NCBI RefSeq assembly: GCF_946480305.1
Contig: NZ_CAMLJQ010000017.1
Span: 27,198 to 91,197, forward strand
DNA: 64,000 nt
DNA from: an uncultured Caldimonas sp.
GTDB taxonomy: Bacteria; Pseudomonadota; Gammaproteobacteria; Burkholderiales; Burkholderiaceae
Direction: 5' to 3'
Below are positions 33,971 to 42,675 of the stretch, piece after piece. The notes under the pieces are model-generated. The model worked only from the letters and a program-made list of their open reading frames with translations. It had not been told where the DNA came from and searched no databases. How positions within the stretch are numbered: position 1 is the stretch's first letter; each line of letters starts with the position of its first letter. The translations under genes and the position numbers were made by a program.

Positions 33971-34057
33971 TGGTGCGCGGGGGGGGACTCGAACCCCCAC
34001 ACCATCGCTGGCGTCAGGACCTAAACCTGGTGCGTCTACCAATTTCGCCACCCGCGC
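33971..34057 (-). tRNA. tRNA-Leu(TAG)
   Basis: This is an 87-nt class II tRNA beginning GCGCGGG and ending CCCGCGCACCA (CCA encoded). The anticodon loop is TTTAGGT within CCAGG/CCTGA arms, giving anticodon UAG. A long variable arm and the T-loop GGTTCGAGTCC are present. It lies between the RND efflux terminator and tig. Confidence 0.96.
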
Positions 34058-34062
34058 AAATC

Positions 34063-34092
34063 AAAAGGAGGGAAGCCTTGAGCTCCCCTCCT
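34063..34092 (-). terminator. intrinsic terminator after the RND permease gene
   Basis: AGGAGGG (34092-34086 complement side) pairs with CCCTCCT. The inner AGC/GCT pairs are separated from the outer stem by one mismatch, and TTTTGATTT follows on the minus strand. It stops efflux transcripts just before tRNA-Leu. Confidence 0.75.
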
Positions 34093-34116
34093 GGGCAATT
34101 CGGCGAACCGGGTATT

Positions 34117-37100
34117 TTAGCCAGCTAGTTGGGCAGGGTTCTCGTCCTCGGGTCGTTTGACCCGGAACCAGGCCGCGTACATGGCTGGCAGCGCCAGCAG
34201 CGTCAGGGCCGTCGCGACGATCAGGCCGCCCATAATGGCCACCGCCATCGGCCCCCAGAACACGCTGCGCGACAGCGGGATCATCGCCAGCACCGCGGCC
34301 GCAGCCGTCAGCACGATGGGCCGGAAGCGCCGCACCGCCGACTCCACGATCGCCGTCCACGTCGGCACGCCGCGCGAGCGGTCCTGCTCGATCTGGTCGA
34401 TCAGGATCACCGAGTTGCGCATGATCATGCCCATCAGCGCGATCACGCCCAGCATCGCGACGAACCCGAACGGACGGCCCAGCAGCAGCAGCGCGGCCGC
34501 CACGCCGGCAATGCCCATCGGTCCCGTCAGGAACACGAGCAGCGAGCGCGAAAAGCTCTGCAGCTGCAGCATCAGCAGCGTGAAGGTCAGGAACAACATC
34601 AGCGGCACGTTGGCGAAGATCGAGCCCTGCCCCTTGCTGCTTTCCTCGGCGGTGCCCGCCAGCTCGATGTGATAGCCCTGCGGCATGCGCGACTGCAACT
34701 CCTGCATCTTGGGCCACAGTGCGGTGCTCACCGTGGGGCCCTGCACGCCTTCGGCCACGTCGCCCTGCACGGTCACCGCGAAGTCGCGGTTCTCGCGCCA
34801 CAGCACGCCAGGCTCCCAAGCATGGGTGATCTTGGCGATCTGCGTGAGCGGAATGGCGCGGCCGCTGGCCGTCGGCAGGTAGGCGTTGCCGATGTCGGTG
34901 ATCGCGTCGCGCTCGTCCTGCGGCTGGCGCAGCACGATGTCGATCAGACGATCGCCCTCGCGGTACTGACCGATCGTCGTGCCCGACAGGATGGTGCGGG
35001 AGGCCTGCGCAATGCTCTGGCTCGTCACGCCCAAGGCGCGGGCCTTGTCCTGGTCGATCTCCAGGCGCAGCGTCTTCACCGACTCGTTCCAGTTGTCATT
35101 GACCTGCCGCATGTCCGGGTGAGCGCGCAGCAGTGCCTTGGCCTCGTCGGCCCACTTGCGCAGCTCGTTCACGTCCGGCCCCATCACGCGGAATTGCACG
35201 GGGTACGGCACGGGCGGGCCGTTGGGCAGCAGCTTGACCCGGCTGCGTACCTCGGGGAACTCCTCCGCCAGGATGGTCGGCAGGCGCTTGCGCAGCGCTT
35301 CACGGTCAACCAGGTCCTTCGGCAGCACGATCGCCTGGCTGACGTTGGTCTGCGGAAACACCTGGTCCAACGGCAAGTAGAAGCGCGGCACGCCACTGCC
35401 CACCCAGGTGGTCACGTTCTGCACGCCGGGCTCTTTCATGATGCGGGCCTCGAAGCGCTTGGCCACATCCTCGGTCGCCTTGAAGTTCGTGCCTTCGGGC
35501 ATCCACAGGTCGACCAGCAGTTCCGGCCGGCTCGAATCGGGGAAGAACTGCTGCTGCACCCGGCCCATGCCGACGACGCCCAGCGCCAGTGTCCCGAGCG
35601 TCAGGCCGATCGTGATCCAGCGGTGCTGCACGCACCAGTTCACCGCCGCGCGGAAGCGGCTGTAGAACGGCGTGTCGAACAGCTCGTGCGCCTCGCCTTC
35701 CACCTTGGGCTTGATCTTCAGCAGCGCGGCGCCGATGTAGGGCACGAAGTACACCGACACCACCCAGGAGATGAGCAGCGCCGCGGTCGTCACGGCAAAG
35801 ATCGCGAAGGTGTATTCGCCCACGGTGGACTGCGCCAGGCCGATCGGCAGGAAGCCGACCGCGGTGATCAAGGTGCCAGTCAGCATCGGCATCGCCGTGA
35901 CGTCATAGGCGAAGGTGGCGGCGCGCATCTTGTCGTAGCCCTCTTCGAGCTTGCGCACCATCATCTCGACCGCGATGATGGCGTCGTCGACCAGCAGGCC
36001 GAGCGCGATGATCAGCGCGCCGAGCGATATCTTGTGCAGGCCGACCCCCCAATACAGCATCGTCACGAAGGTGATCGCGAGCACCAGCGGGATGGTGATG
36101 GCCACCACCAGGCCCGGCCAGATGTCGATGCGCAAGGGCCGCGTGTGCAGGCCCAGGGCGATGAAGCTCACGGCCAGCACCACCACCACCGCCTCGATCA
36201 GCACCTTGACGAACTCGCCGACCGAGCGCGACACCGCGCTGGGCTGATCCTGCACCTGACTCATCTCGATGCCGACGGGCAGCTCCTTCTGGATGTCGGC
36301 GACCGCCGCACGCAGGCGCTCGCCAAGGGCGATGATGTCGCCGCCCTTGGCCATCGAGATGCCGAGTGCGATGACCTCCCGGCCTTGATGGCGCACCTTC
36401 ACCTGGGGCGGGTCGACATAACCCCGGCGTATCTCGGCGATGTCGCCCAGCCGCAAGGTGTTCGCGGCGCCCGTGGCGGGGTTGGTCGCGCGGATGGGCA
36501 GCGCCCGCAGGTCCGCCTCGGAGTTGAACTGCCCCGCGATGCGCACCTGCAGGCTGTCGCCATCGGCCTGCAGCACACCGCTGCCCTCTACCGCGTTCTG
36601 CGAGCCGATCTGTGCGATCACCTGATTGAAGTCGATACCCATCTGCGCGAGCCGCCGCTGCGACACCTCGACGAACAGCTTCTCGTCCTGCACGCCGAAG
36701 AACTCGACCTTGGCGACGTCGGGCACCTTCAGCAGGCGCTGCCGCACCCGGTCGGCGTGCTGGCGCAATTCCTCGTAGCTGAAGCCGTCGGCGGAGAGCG
36801 CGTAGATGGAGCCAAACACGTCGCCGAACTCGTCATTGAAGAACGGGCCGACCACGCCTTGCGGGAGGGTTGCCCGCATGTCGCCGACCTTCTTGCGCAC
36901 CTGGTACCAGACGTTGGCCACCTCCTTCGGCGGCGACGAGTCCTTGATCTGGAAGATGATCAACGTCTCGCCCGGCTTGGAGTAGCTGCGGATCTTGTCC
37001 GCGTAAGGCACTTCCTGCAGCGTCTTCTCGATCTTGTCGGTCACCTGCTCCGACATCTGCTGCGCGGTGGCGCCCGGCCAGAACACCCGCACCACCATCG

Positions 37101-37263
37101 CGCGGAAGGTGAACGGCGGGTCTTCGTCCTGGCCGAGCTGGAAGTACGCCGCCGCCCCCAGCACCAGCAGCACCACCATCAGGTAGCGCGTGAGTGCAGG
37201 ATGTTCGAGGGCCCAGCGGGAGATGTTGAAGCGGGACGTCGGGGTGTTGTTGTGGGTATTCAC
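34117..37263 (-). CDS. RND efflux transporter permease subunit (AcrB/TriC-like)
   Basis: This is a 1048-residue inner-membrane protein with the twelve-helix RND pattern: first helix TRYLMVVLLVLGAAAYFQLG, large periplasmic loops, and the proton-relay helix LLVDDAIIAVEMM with the Asp pair. The second-half helices (MLGVIALMGMIMRNSVILID) are also present. The DEDPPFTFRAMVVRVFWPG start is of the subgroup typified by TriC/MexK-like pumps, here partnered by a single membrane-fusion lipoprotein; no outer-membrane factor gene is nearby. Substrates cannot be inferred. It starts 16 bp after the fusion-protein stop, so they form an operon. Confidence 0.93.
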   Translation of the reverse strand: MNTHNNTPTSRFNISRWALEHPALTRYLMVVLLVLGAAAYFQLGQDEDPPFTFRAMVVRVFWPGATAQQMSEQVTDKIEKTLQEVPYADKIRSYSKPGETLIIFQIKDSSPPKEVANVWYQVRKKVGDMRATLPQGVVGPFFNDEFGDVFGSIYALSADGFSYEELRQHADRVRQRLLKVPDVAKVEFFGVQDEKLFVEVSQRRLAQMGIDFNQVIAQIGSQNAVEGSGVLQADGDSLQVRIAGQFNSEADLRALPIRATNPATGAANTLRLGDIAEIRRGYVDPPQVKVRHQGREVIALGISMAKGGDIIALGERLRAAVADIQKELPVGIEMSQVQDQPSAVSRSVGEFVKVLIEAVVVVLAVSFIALGLHTRPLRIDIWPGLVVAITIPLVLAITFVTMLYWGVGLHKISLGALIIALGLLVDDAIIAVEMMVRKLEEGYDKMRAATFAYDVTAMPMLTGTLITAVGFLPIGLAQSTVGEYTFAIFAVTTAALLISWVVSVYFVPYIGAALLKIKPKVEGEAHELFDTPFYSRFRAAVNWCVQHRWITIGLTLGTLALGVVGMGRVQQQFFPDSSRPELLVDLWMPEGTNFKATEDVAKRFEARIMKEPGVQNVTTWVGSGVPRFYLPLDQVFPQTNVSQAIVLPKDLVDREALRKRLPTILAEEFPEVRSRVKLLPNGPPVPYPVQFRVMGPDVNELRKWADEAKALLRAHPDMRQVNDNWNESVKTLRLEIDQDKARALGVTSQSIAQASRTILSGTTIGQYREGDRLIDIVLRQPQDERDAITDIGNAYLPTASGRAIPLTQIAKITHAWEPGVLWRENRDFAVTVQGDVAEGVQGPTVSTALWPKMQELQSRMPQGYHIELAGTAEESSKGQGSIFANVPLMLFLTFTLLMLQLQSFSRSLLVFLTGPMGIAGVAAALLLLGRPFGFVAMLGVIALMGMIMRNSVILIDQIEQDRSRGVPTWTAIVESAVRRFRPIVLTAAAAVLAMIPLSRSVFWGPMAVAIMGGLIVATALTLLALPAMYAAWFRVKRPEDENPAQLAG

Positions 37264-37278
37264 GAATCGCCCCAGGAA

Positions 37279-38427
37279 TCAGTTCGTCTGCCCGGCGGTA
37301 TCGGAAGAGACGACGCGTTCCGCAGCGGGCGACGCGGCAACGGCGGTTTCACGGAACAGCCGCACCTTCTGGCCGGGCGTCAGCACATGCACCCCTGCCG
37401 TCACCACCACCTGGCCCGGCTGCAGGCCGCTCGCCACCAGCACCTGGTTGCCTTCGGCACCCGCCACTCGCACGGGTTGGGGCTTGACCGTCATCGAGGT
37501 GCCGTCCACCAGCCACACCGAGCTTTGCCCCTGGTGCTCCATCAATGCAGACAGCGGCAGCTTCGTCACCCCCACAGCCTGCGGCAGGCTCACGGCGACC
37601 GTCGCCGTCTGGCCGAGCGTCACATCGGGGCGACCGATGTCGGCCTTCACGAGGTAGGTGCGCGTCACCGGGTCCGCTGCGGCCGCCAGCTCCCGCACCT
37701 TGGCGGGCAAGGTTTCCGACGGGTTGCTCCACAGCCTGACCTGCAGCACCGCGCCCTGCTCGGCCAGCGCCTTCACCAGGTTGATCTTGTCTTCCGGCAC
37801 CGAGAACACCACGTCGCGTGGGCCGTCGTGCGCAAGTCGCAACACGGGTGTGCCGGCCCCCACCACCATGCCGGGCTCGGCCTCCACGCCGGTGATCACA
37901 CCGCTCGCGTCTGCCGTCAACGACGCGTATGCGGCCTGGTTGCCCTGTGTGCCTGCTTGCGCAAGGGCTTGCTGGTGCTGTGCCTGCGCCGACTTCAGTG
38001 CGGTTTCGCGCCGCTCCAGCTCGGCGGAGCTGATGAACCCCTGGTCGCGCAACTCCTTGAAGCGCTTGAAATCGGCACTCGCCTGGTCCAGGTTGGCTCT
38101 TGCCGCCGACAGTGCCGCCTGGGCAGCTTCCTGACCGAGCCGAAGATCCTGCGGATCGAGTTGCGCGAGCACCTGGCCGCGAGCGACGCTGTCGCCCAGG
38201 TCAACGGCCCGCCGCACCATCTTGCCGCCCACCCGAAAGCCGAGCCGGGATTCAGTACGCGCCCGCACCTCCGCCGCGTACTCAAGAGTGGCGCCGGCCG
38301 CGGCCTCGGAGACCGTCAGCGTCCGGACGGCCCGCACCGGTTCTTGTGCAGGCTCCGGCTTCGAGCACCCGGCGAGCGCAACGACCACGGTGAGAGAAGT
38401 GAGCAGGGGCAGGGATAGGCGGCGCAT
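37279..38427 (-). CDS. RND efflux periplasmic adaptor (membrane fusion lipoprotein)
   Basis: This 382-residue protein has a lipoprotein signal ending TVVVALAGC and the MFP order. The lipoyl half-motif is RLGFRVGGKMVRRAVDLGD, followed by an alpha-hairpin (about 95-165), the second lipoyl half (YASLTADASGVITGVEAEPG), a beta-barrel and a membrane-proximal domain. It links the inner-membrane pump to an outer-membrane channel. GAGGG eight bases before ATG 38427 fixes the start. A perfect TetR-type palindrome (38460-38473) lies 32 bp upstream, so repression by a TetR protein is likely. Confidence 0.92.
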   Translation of the reverse strand: MRRLSLPLLTSLTVVVALAGCSKPEPAQEPVRAVRTLTVSEAAAGATLEYAAEVRARTESRLGFRVGGKMVRRAVDLGDSVARGQVLAQLDPQDLRLGQEAAQAALSAARANLDQASADFKRFKELRDQGFISSAELERRETALKSAQAQHQQALAQAGTQGNQAAYASLTADASGVITGVEAEPGMVVGAGTPVLRLAHDGPRDVVFSVPEDKINLVKALAEQGAVLQVRLWSNPSETLPAKVRELAAAADPVTRTYLVKADIGRPDVTLGQTATVAVSLPQAVGVTKLPLSALMEHQGQSSVWLVDGTSMTVKPQPVRVAGAEGNQVLVASGLQPGQVVVTAGVHVLTPGQKVRLFRETAVAASPAAERVVSSDTAGQTN

Positions 38428-38459
38428 GGCATGAACCCTCGGGCGATATTGCGTAACTG

Positions 38460-38473
38460 ACTGACCGGTCAGT
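38460..38473. promoter_or_regulatory. TetR-family operator palindrome
   Basis: ACTGACCGGTCAGT is a perfect 14-bp palindrome centred on CCGG. Sites of this kind are widely used by TetR-type repressors of RND efflux operons in proteobacteria. It sits between the efflux adaptor gene (minus) and hpnC (plus). No tetR gene is in the window. Confidence 0.75.
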
Positions 38474-38581
38474 AATGTATGAGGGTTTTTGCGGTGTGTC
38501 AAACCGGTCCGCGTCAAGTTTGCGCTCCCTACTACGTGCCCTTACAGGACGCCGTGCAGCGGCGCGTGGACAATCGCCGCC

Positions 38582-39433
38582 GTGAGCGTCAACCACTATG
38601 AAAACTTCCCCGTCGCTTCGGCCCTCTGCCCGCCTCACCTGCGGCCGGCCGTGGCGGCCATCTACTGGTATGCCCGCACGGCCGACGACATTGCCGACGA
38701 GGGGGTACGGCCGAGCCTTGAGCGCCTTGCCGAATTGCATGCCTACCGCAACGACCTGCGCGCCGTCTACGAGGGGCAAAGCCCGTCGTCACGCTGGGCC
38801 CCCGTCTTCGAGCCGCTGGCTCGGGCGTGCCGACAGTTCGAACTGCCGCAGCAGCCGCTCGAAGATCTGCTGAGCGCCTTCGAACAGGACATCGAGAAAA
38901 ACCGCTACGTCAGCCAGGAAGAGCTGCTCGACTACTGCCGCCGCTCGGCCAACCCGGTGGGCCGGCTCCTGCTGCATCTGTACGGCGTCAATGACGAGAC
39001 CTCGTTGCACCAATCGGACTGCATCTGCACCGCGCTGCAGCTCATCAACTTCTGGCAGGACCTGAGCATCGACACCAGCCGAGGCCGGCTCTACGTTCCG
39101 CTGGACGTCTGCCGCCGCCACCATGTGCCGGTTGCCTCACTGATGGCGCAACAGGAAACGCCGGCGACGCACGCGCTCGTGCGCGAGCTGTGCCTGTGGG
39201 CGCAAGATCTCATGTTGCAAGGCGAGCCGCTGTCGCGCCGGCTGCCGGGGCGCGTTGGCTGGGAGCTGCGGCTGATCGTGCAGGGGGGTCTGCGGATTCT
39301 TGAGAAAATCGCGCGCCTGAAGTACGCCACGCTGCACGAGCGGCCGGTGCTGCGCGCCTGGGACGGCCCCGTGCTGTTGTGGCGCGCGTTGCGCCGTCGC
39401 CTGCCTCCCCCGACGCAACCCACCATCCCCTGA
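38582..39433 (+). CDS. hpnC: squalene synthase HpnC (hydroxysqualene synthase)
   Basis: This 283-residue protein of the squalene/phytoene synthase family has its two Asp-rich motifs as RTADDIADE (about 38-46) and WQDLSIDTSRGR. In the HpnCDE pathway HpnC converts presqualene diphosphate to hydroxysqualene. GTG 38582 (VNHYENFPVAS next) is taken because family members begin with this segment. The hpnD ATG overlaps its TGA by one base, and hpnE follows in the same way, so the three are translationally coupled. A frame extends upstream to 38489 but lacks conservation. Confidence 0.93.
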   Translation: MSVNHYENFPVASALCPPHLRPAVAAIYWYARTADDIADEGVRPSLERLAELHAYRNDLRAVYEGQSPSSRWAPVFEPLARACRQFELPQQPLEDLLSAFEQDIEKNRYVSQEELLDYCRRSANPVGRLLLHLYGVNDETSLHQSDCICTALQLINFWQDLSIDTSRGRLYVPLDVCRRHHVPVASLMAQQETPATHALVRELCLWAQDLMLQGEPLSRRLPGRVGWELRLIVQGGLRILEKIARLKYATLHERPVLRAWDGPVLLWRALRRRLPPPTQPTIP

Positions 39434-40269
39434 TGAGCCCAGAACAATACGTGCAGGACAAGGCGGCCGCCAGCGGGTCGAGCTTCTACTACGCCTTCCT
39501 CTTTCTGCCGCCACCGCGCCGAGCCGCCATCACCGCCTTCTATGCGTTCTGCCGCGAGGTGGACGACGTGGTCGACGAGGTGGCTGACCCGGGCGTCGCC
39601 CAGACCAAACTGCTGTGGTGGCGCAAGGAAGTGGCTCAGGCCTACGGCGGGCAGCCCACGCACCCCGTCATGCAGGCCCTGATGCCGCACGTGGCCGAGT
39701 ACGGCATCGAGGCCCGGCATCTGCACGCTGTCATCGACGGTTGCCAGATGGACCTCGAGCAGACGCGCTACCTCGACTTCGCCGGGCTACAGAAGTATTG
39801 CCACCTCGTCGCGGGCGTCGTCGGCGAGGTGGCCTCGGCCATCTTCGGCCGCACCGAGGCCGCCACGGTTGCATACGCCCACAAGCTGGGCCTGGCACTG
39901 CAGCTCACCAACATCATCCGCGACGTGGGCGACGACGCACGCCGCGGCCGCATCTACCTGCCGGTGAACGAACTGCAGCGCTTCGACGTGAAGGCCCACG
40001 AGATCCTCAACCGAGGCTACAGCGAGCGCTTCACGGCATTGATGAAGTTCCAGGCCGAACGTGCGCACGCCTGCTACGACGAAGCCTTTTCGCTGTTGCC
40101 CGAAGCCGACCGACGCTCGCAGAAGCCGGGGTTGATGATGGGCAACATCTACCGGACGCTGCTGCGCGAGATCGAGCGCGAGAACTTCCAGGTACTGCAC
40201 CAGCGCATCTCGCTGACGCCGCTGCGCAAGCTGTGGATCGCGTGGCGCACACACTGGCGGGGACAGTGA
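39433..40269 (+). CDS. hpnD: presqualene diphosphate synthase HpnD
   Basis: This 278-residue protein has Asp-rich motifs REVDDVVDEVAD and NIIRDVGDDARRGR in the squalene/phytoene synthase fold. It condenses two farnesyl diphosphates to presqualene diphosphate, the first step of the three-enzyme route to squalene for hopanoids. ATG overlaps the hpnC stop (TGATG) and its own stop overlaps hpnE. Confidence 0.94.
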   Translation: MSPEQYVQDKAAASGSSFYYAFLFLPPPRRAAITAFYAFCREVDDVVDEVADPGVAQTKLLWWRKEVAQAYGGQPTHPVMQALMPHVAEYGIEARHLHAVIDGCQMDLEQTRYLDFAGLQKYCHLVAGVVGEVASAIFGRTEAATVAYAHKLGLALQLTNIIRDVGDDARRGRIYLPVNELQRFDVKAHEILNRGYSERFTALMKFQAERAHACYDEAFSLLPEADRRSQKPGLMMGNIYRTLLREIERENFQVLHQRISLTPLRKLWIAWRTHWRGQ

Positions 40270-41540
40270 TGGCAAAGAAGCTCGCCGTCATCGGCGGGGG
40301 CTGGGCCGGTTGCGCAGCCGCCGTGCAGGGCGCCGACGAAGGCCACGACGTGACACTGTTCGAGATGGCCGGCCAGCTTGGCGGTCGCGCGCGTCGGGTC
40401 GACGTCGAAGGATTCCCGCTCGACAACGGCCAGCACATCATGATCGGCGCCTACACCGAAACGCTGCGACTCATGCGGCAGGTGGGCGTGAAGACGACGC
40501 TCGACCTCCTGCGCACGCCGCTGCGAGTGACCTACGCCGACGGCACCGGCTTGTTCATGGAGCCCGGGCACCCGCTCGTCGCGTTGGTGCGCGCGGTGCT
40601 GCGCTACCCAGGATGGGGTTGGCGCGACAAGCTCTCGCTGCTGACCGCGAGCACCTCGTGGGCGGCGCGCGGTTTTCAGTGCCCCCGTGAGTGGACGGTG
40701 GCTCGCCTGTGCTCCCGCTTGCCCTCCCGAGTGCGCGACGAGCTGCTCGACCCGCTGTGCGTGGCGGCACTCAATACGCCGGCAGACCAAGCCAGCGCAG
40801 TGGTATTCCTGCGCGTGCTGAAGGACGCGTTGTTCGGCGGCCCCGGGGCCTCCGACCTGCTGCTGCCTCGCACCAACCTCAGCACGCTATTCCCGGATGC
40901 GGCCGCCGAATGGCTGCTGCAGGCCGGCGCGACCCTTCATCTTTCGCGGCGCGTGATGGCGCTGACCGCCGACGGCAACGGGTGGCGGGTCGACGGCGAA
41001 CGCTTCGATGCGGTCGTGGTCGCTTCGTCGCCGGTGGAGGCCGCCCGGCTGCTGCAACCGATCGCGCCCGACTGGGCGGCTGCGGCGGCGGCCTTGCCGT
41101 TCGAGCCCATCATCACGGTCTATGCGCGCGGAGACGGCACCCGCCTGCCGGCACCGATGTTGGCACTGCGCAGCGGCCCCCAGGCGCCGGCGCAGTTCGT
41201 GTTCGATCACGGGCAGCTCGACGGCCCTGTCGGCTTGTTGGCTTTCGTGATCAGCGGGGCCGGCCCGTGGGCCGAGCAAGGCCTGGAAGCCACGAGCCGT
41301 GCCGTGCTCGCGCAGGCAGGCCAGGAACTGGGCCGCTTCTTCCGCCCGCCCCTGCGCGTCGTCCGCACGATGATCGAGAAGCGCGCGACCTTCCTGTGCC
41401 GCCCTGGGCTGCAGCGCCCCGCTGCCCGCATTGCACCGCAGCTCTGGGCGGCAGGAGACTACGTGGCAGGCCCCTACCCCGCCACGCTGGAAGGCGCGGT
41501 GCGCGCGGGCGTGCATGCCGCGCGACACGTCCTGGCGTGA
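40269..41540 (+). CDS. hpnE: hydroxysqualene dehydroxylase HpnE
   Basis: This 423-residue FAD-dependent amine-oxidase-family protein has the dinucleotide fold at the N-terminus (VIGGGWAGCAAAVQ), followed by GGRARRVDVEGFPLDNGQH and a C-terminal LWAAGDYVAGPYPATLEGAV FAD motif. It reduces hydroxysqualene to squalene. Translation is coupled to hpnD by a one-base overlap. Squalene-hopene cyclase is not in the window. Confidence 0.94.
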   Translation: MAKKLAVIGGGWAGCAAAVQGADEGHDVTLFEMAGQLGGRARRVDVEGFPLDNGQHIMIGAYTETLRLMRQVGVKTTLDLLRTPLRVTYADGTGLFMEPGHPLVALVRAVLRYPGWGWRDKLSLLTASTSWAARGFQCPREWTVARLCSRLPSRVRDELLDPLCVAALNTPADQASAVVFLRVLKDALFGGPGASDLLLPRTNLSTLFPDAAAEWLLQAGATLHLSRRVMALTADGNGWRVDGERFDAVVVASSPVEAARLLQPIAPDWAAAAAALPFEPIITVYARGDGTRLPAPMLALRSGPQAPAQFVFDHGQLDGPVGLLAFVISGAGPWAEQGLEATSRAVLAQAGQELGRFFRPPLRVVRTMIEKRATFLCRPGLQRPAARIAPQLWAAGDYVAGPYPATLEGAVRAGVHAARHVLA

Positions 41541-41552
41541 GTCGGGTGTCGA

Positions 41553-42668
41553 TCAGGGCCGGGCGAATGGCGCCGACAACGGCTCCCCGATGAACACCCC
41601 CTGCTGCGGCCACGCGACGCTCTTCCAGTAGGCCTCGATCGCCGTGCTGCCCTGCAGGTAGTGCAACAGCAGCACCTGCGGATGGGGGAACTTCTGCAGG
41701 TGGTTGCACGGCTCGCTCACGGTGCCGTAGCTGGCTGTCGCGCCCGCCTGGATCCATTCGAGCGCGCTGGTCTGGCCCTGCCCACCGTCCAGCCACCCGC
41801 CAAACGACGTGAGGTGATCGGCCAATGCCCCAGGCACGAAGCGCACCGCATCGAGTGGCGCCACCCGCGCCGCGCCGGTCTGGTACAGCAGCACCCGGTC
41901 GCCTGTGGAAGGCGGCTCGCGCACACCCGAGCGCACGTGCACACCCAGCTTCGGAATGGCGCCCTCGGGCGGGAAGAGCCGCTCCCGCACCGATCGCACC
42001 TTGTCGTCGGTCACGGCAAAGTGCGCCACCACCGGCGGCGCGCCTCGCAATCCGAGGCTGCGGTCGGCGGCCACGCCTCGCGCGATGAGCGCCTTGGCCG
42101 ACGCAACGTCCGGCGCGGCCAGCAGCATCGACAGGCGCAGTGCATGATCCGCGGCCGGTCTGACCGAGGGCGAGTTGAAGTAGCGCGACAGACGTGTCGC
42201 CGCACAGGTGCGACGGCACAAGCCGGCGTCGAACCCCAGCGCGAGGACGCCGTTGATCGATTGGCACTCCACTGCAAAAGGCTGCCGCCATGCGAGTGCA
42301 TACGCCTGCACCGGCCCCTCCCCCGCGGGGCCGAAATGCTCGACCAGGCGGACCTGGAGTCGCTCGAACTCCGGCAGCGTGAGCTCGGCGCGCACCGGCA
42401 GTTCGACCCGCAGGATGTGCTCCGGCGCAATGCCCCGTGTCTTCGCGTAGAACTCGCCGACCTCGACGGAATACGGGTCGGCCGTATTGACGACCAGGCC
42501 CAGTTCGCCAGCGCCCAACCGCCCCTTGACCCGCGGCACCTTCACCCATTGCCGGACTGGCTCCGATGCCGCCTGCTCCTGCGCCGACGCCGCAGCCGGC
42601 GAAGGCCGCGCCGTTTCGCCCTGCGCGGGCGTGAGCAGCAGCGCCATGCAAAGCGCCGCGCAGGCCAC
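41553..42668 (-). CDS. TIGR03790-family exported protein
   Basis: This 371-residue protein has a signal peptide (MACAALCMALLLTPAQG). Conserved blocks of the TIGR03790 family follow: LGLVVNTADPYSVEVGEFYAKTRGI near the start, then ECQSINGVLALGFD, FGGWLDGGQGQTSALEWIQAGATASYGTVSEPCNHLQKFP in pieces, and a C-terminal AIEAYWKSVAWPQQGVFIGEP. The function of this family is not known. The start is GTG 42668, seven bases after the lutB stop; ATG 42647 is an alternative. It appears to be the last gene of the lutA-lutB unit and converges with hpnE. Confidence 0.8.
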   Translation of the reverse strand: MACAALCMALLLTPAQGETARPSPAAASAQEQAASEPVRQWVKVPRVKGRLGAGELGLVVNTADPYSVEVGEFYAKTRGIAPEHILRVELPVRAELTLPEFERLQVRLVEHFGPAGEGPVQAYALAWRQPFAVECQSINGVLALGFDAGLCRRTCAATRLSRYFNSPSVRPAADHALRLSMLLAAPDVASAKALIARGVAADRSLGLRGAPPVVAHFAVTDDKVRSVRERLFPPEGAIPKLGVHVRSGVREPPSTGDRVLLYQTGAARVAPLDAVRFVPGALADHLTSFGGWLDGGQGQTSALEWIQAGATASYGTVSEPCNHLQKFPHPQVLLLHYLQGSTAIEAYWKSVAWPQQGVFIGEPLSAPFARP

Positions 42669-42675
42669 CGAAACC

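Noticed and set aside
34129..38418. A 1429-codon open frame on the plus strand antisense to the efflux genes
   Set aside because: It is a GC-bias shadow: the product is His/Gln/Arg-rich low-complexity sequence with no domain, while the minus strand encodes a clear RND pump and adaptor.
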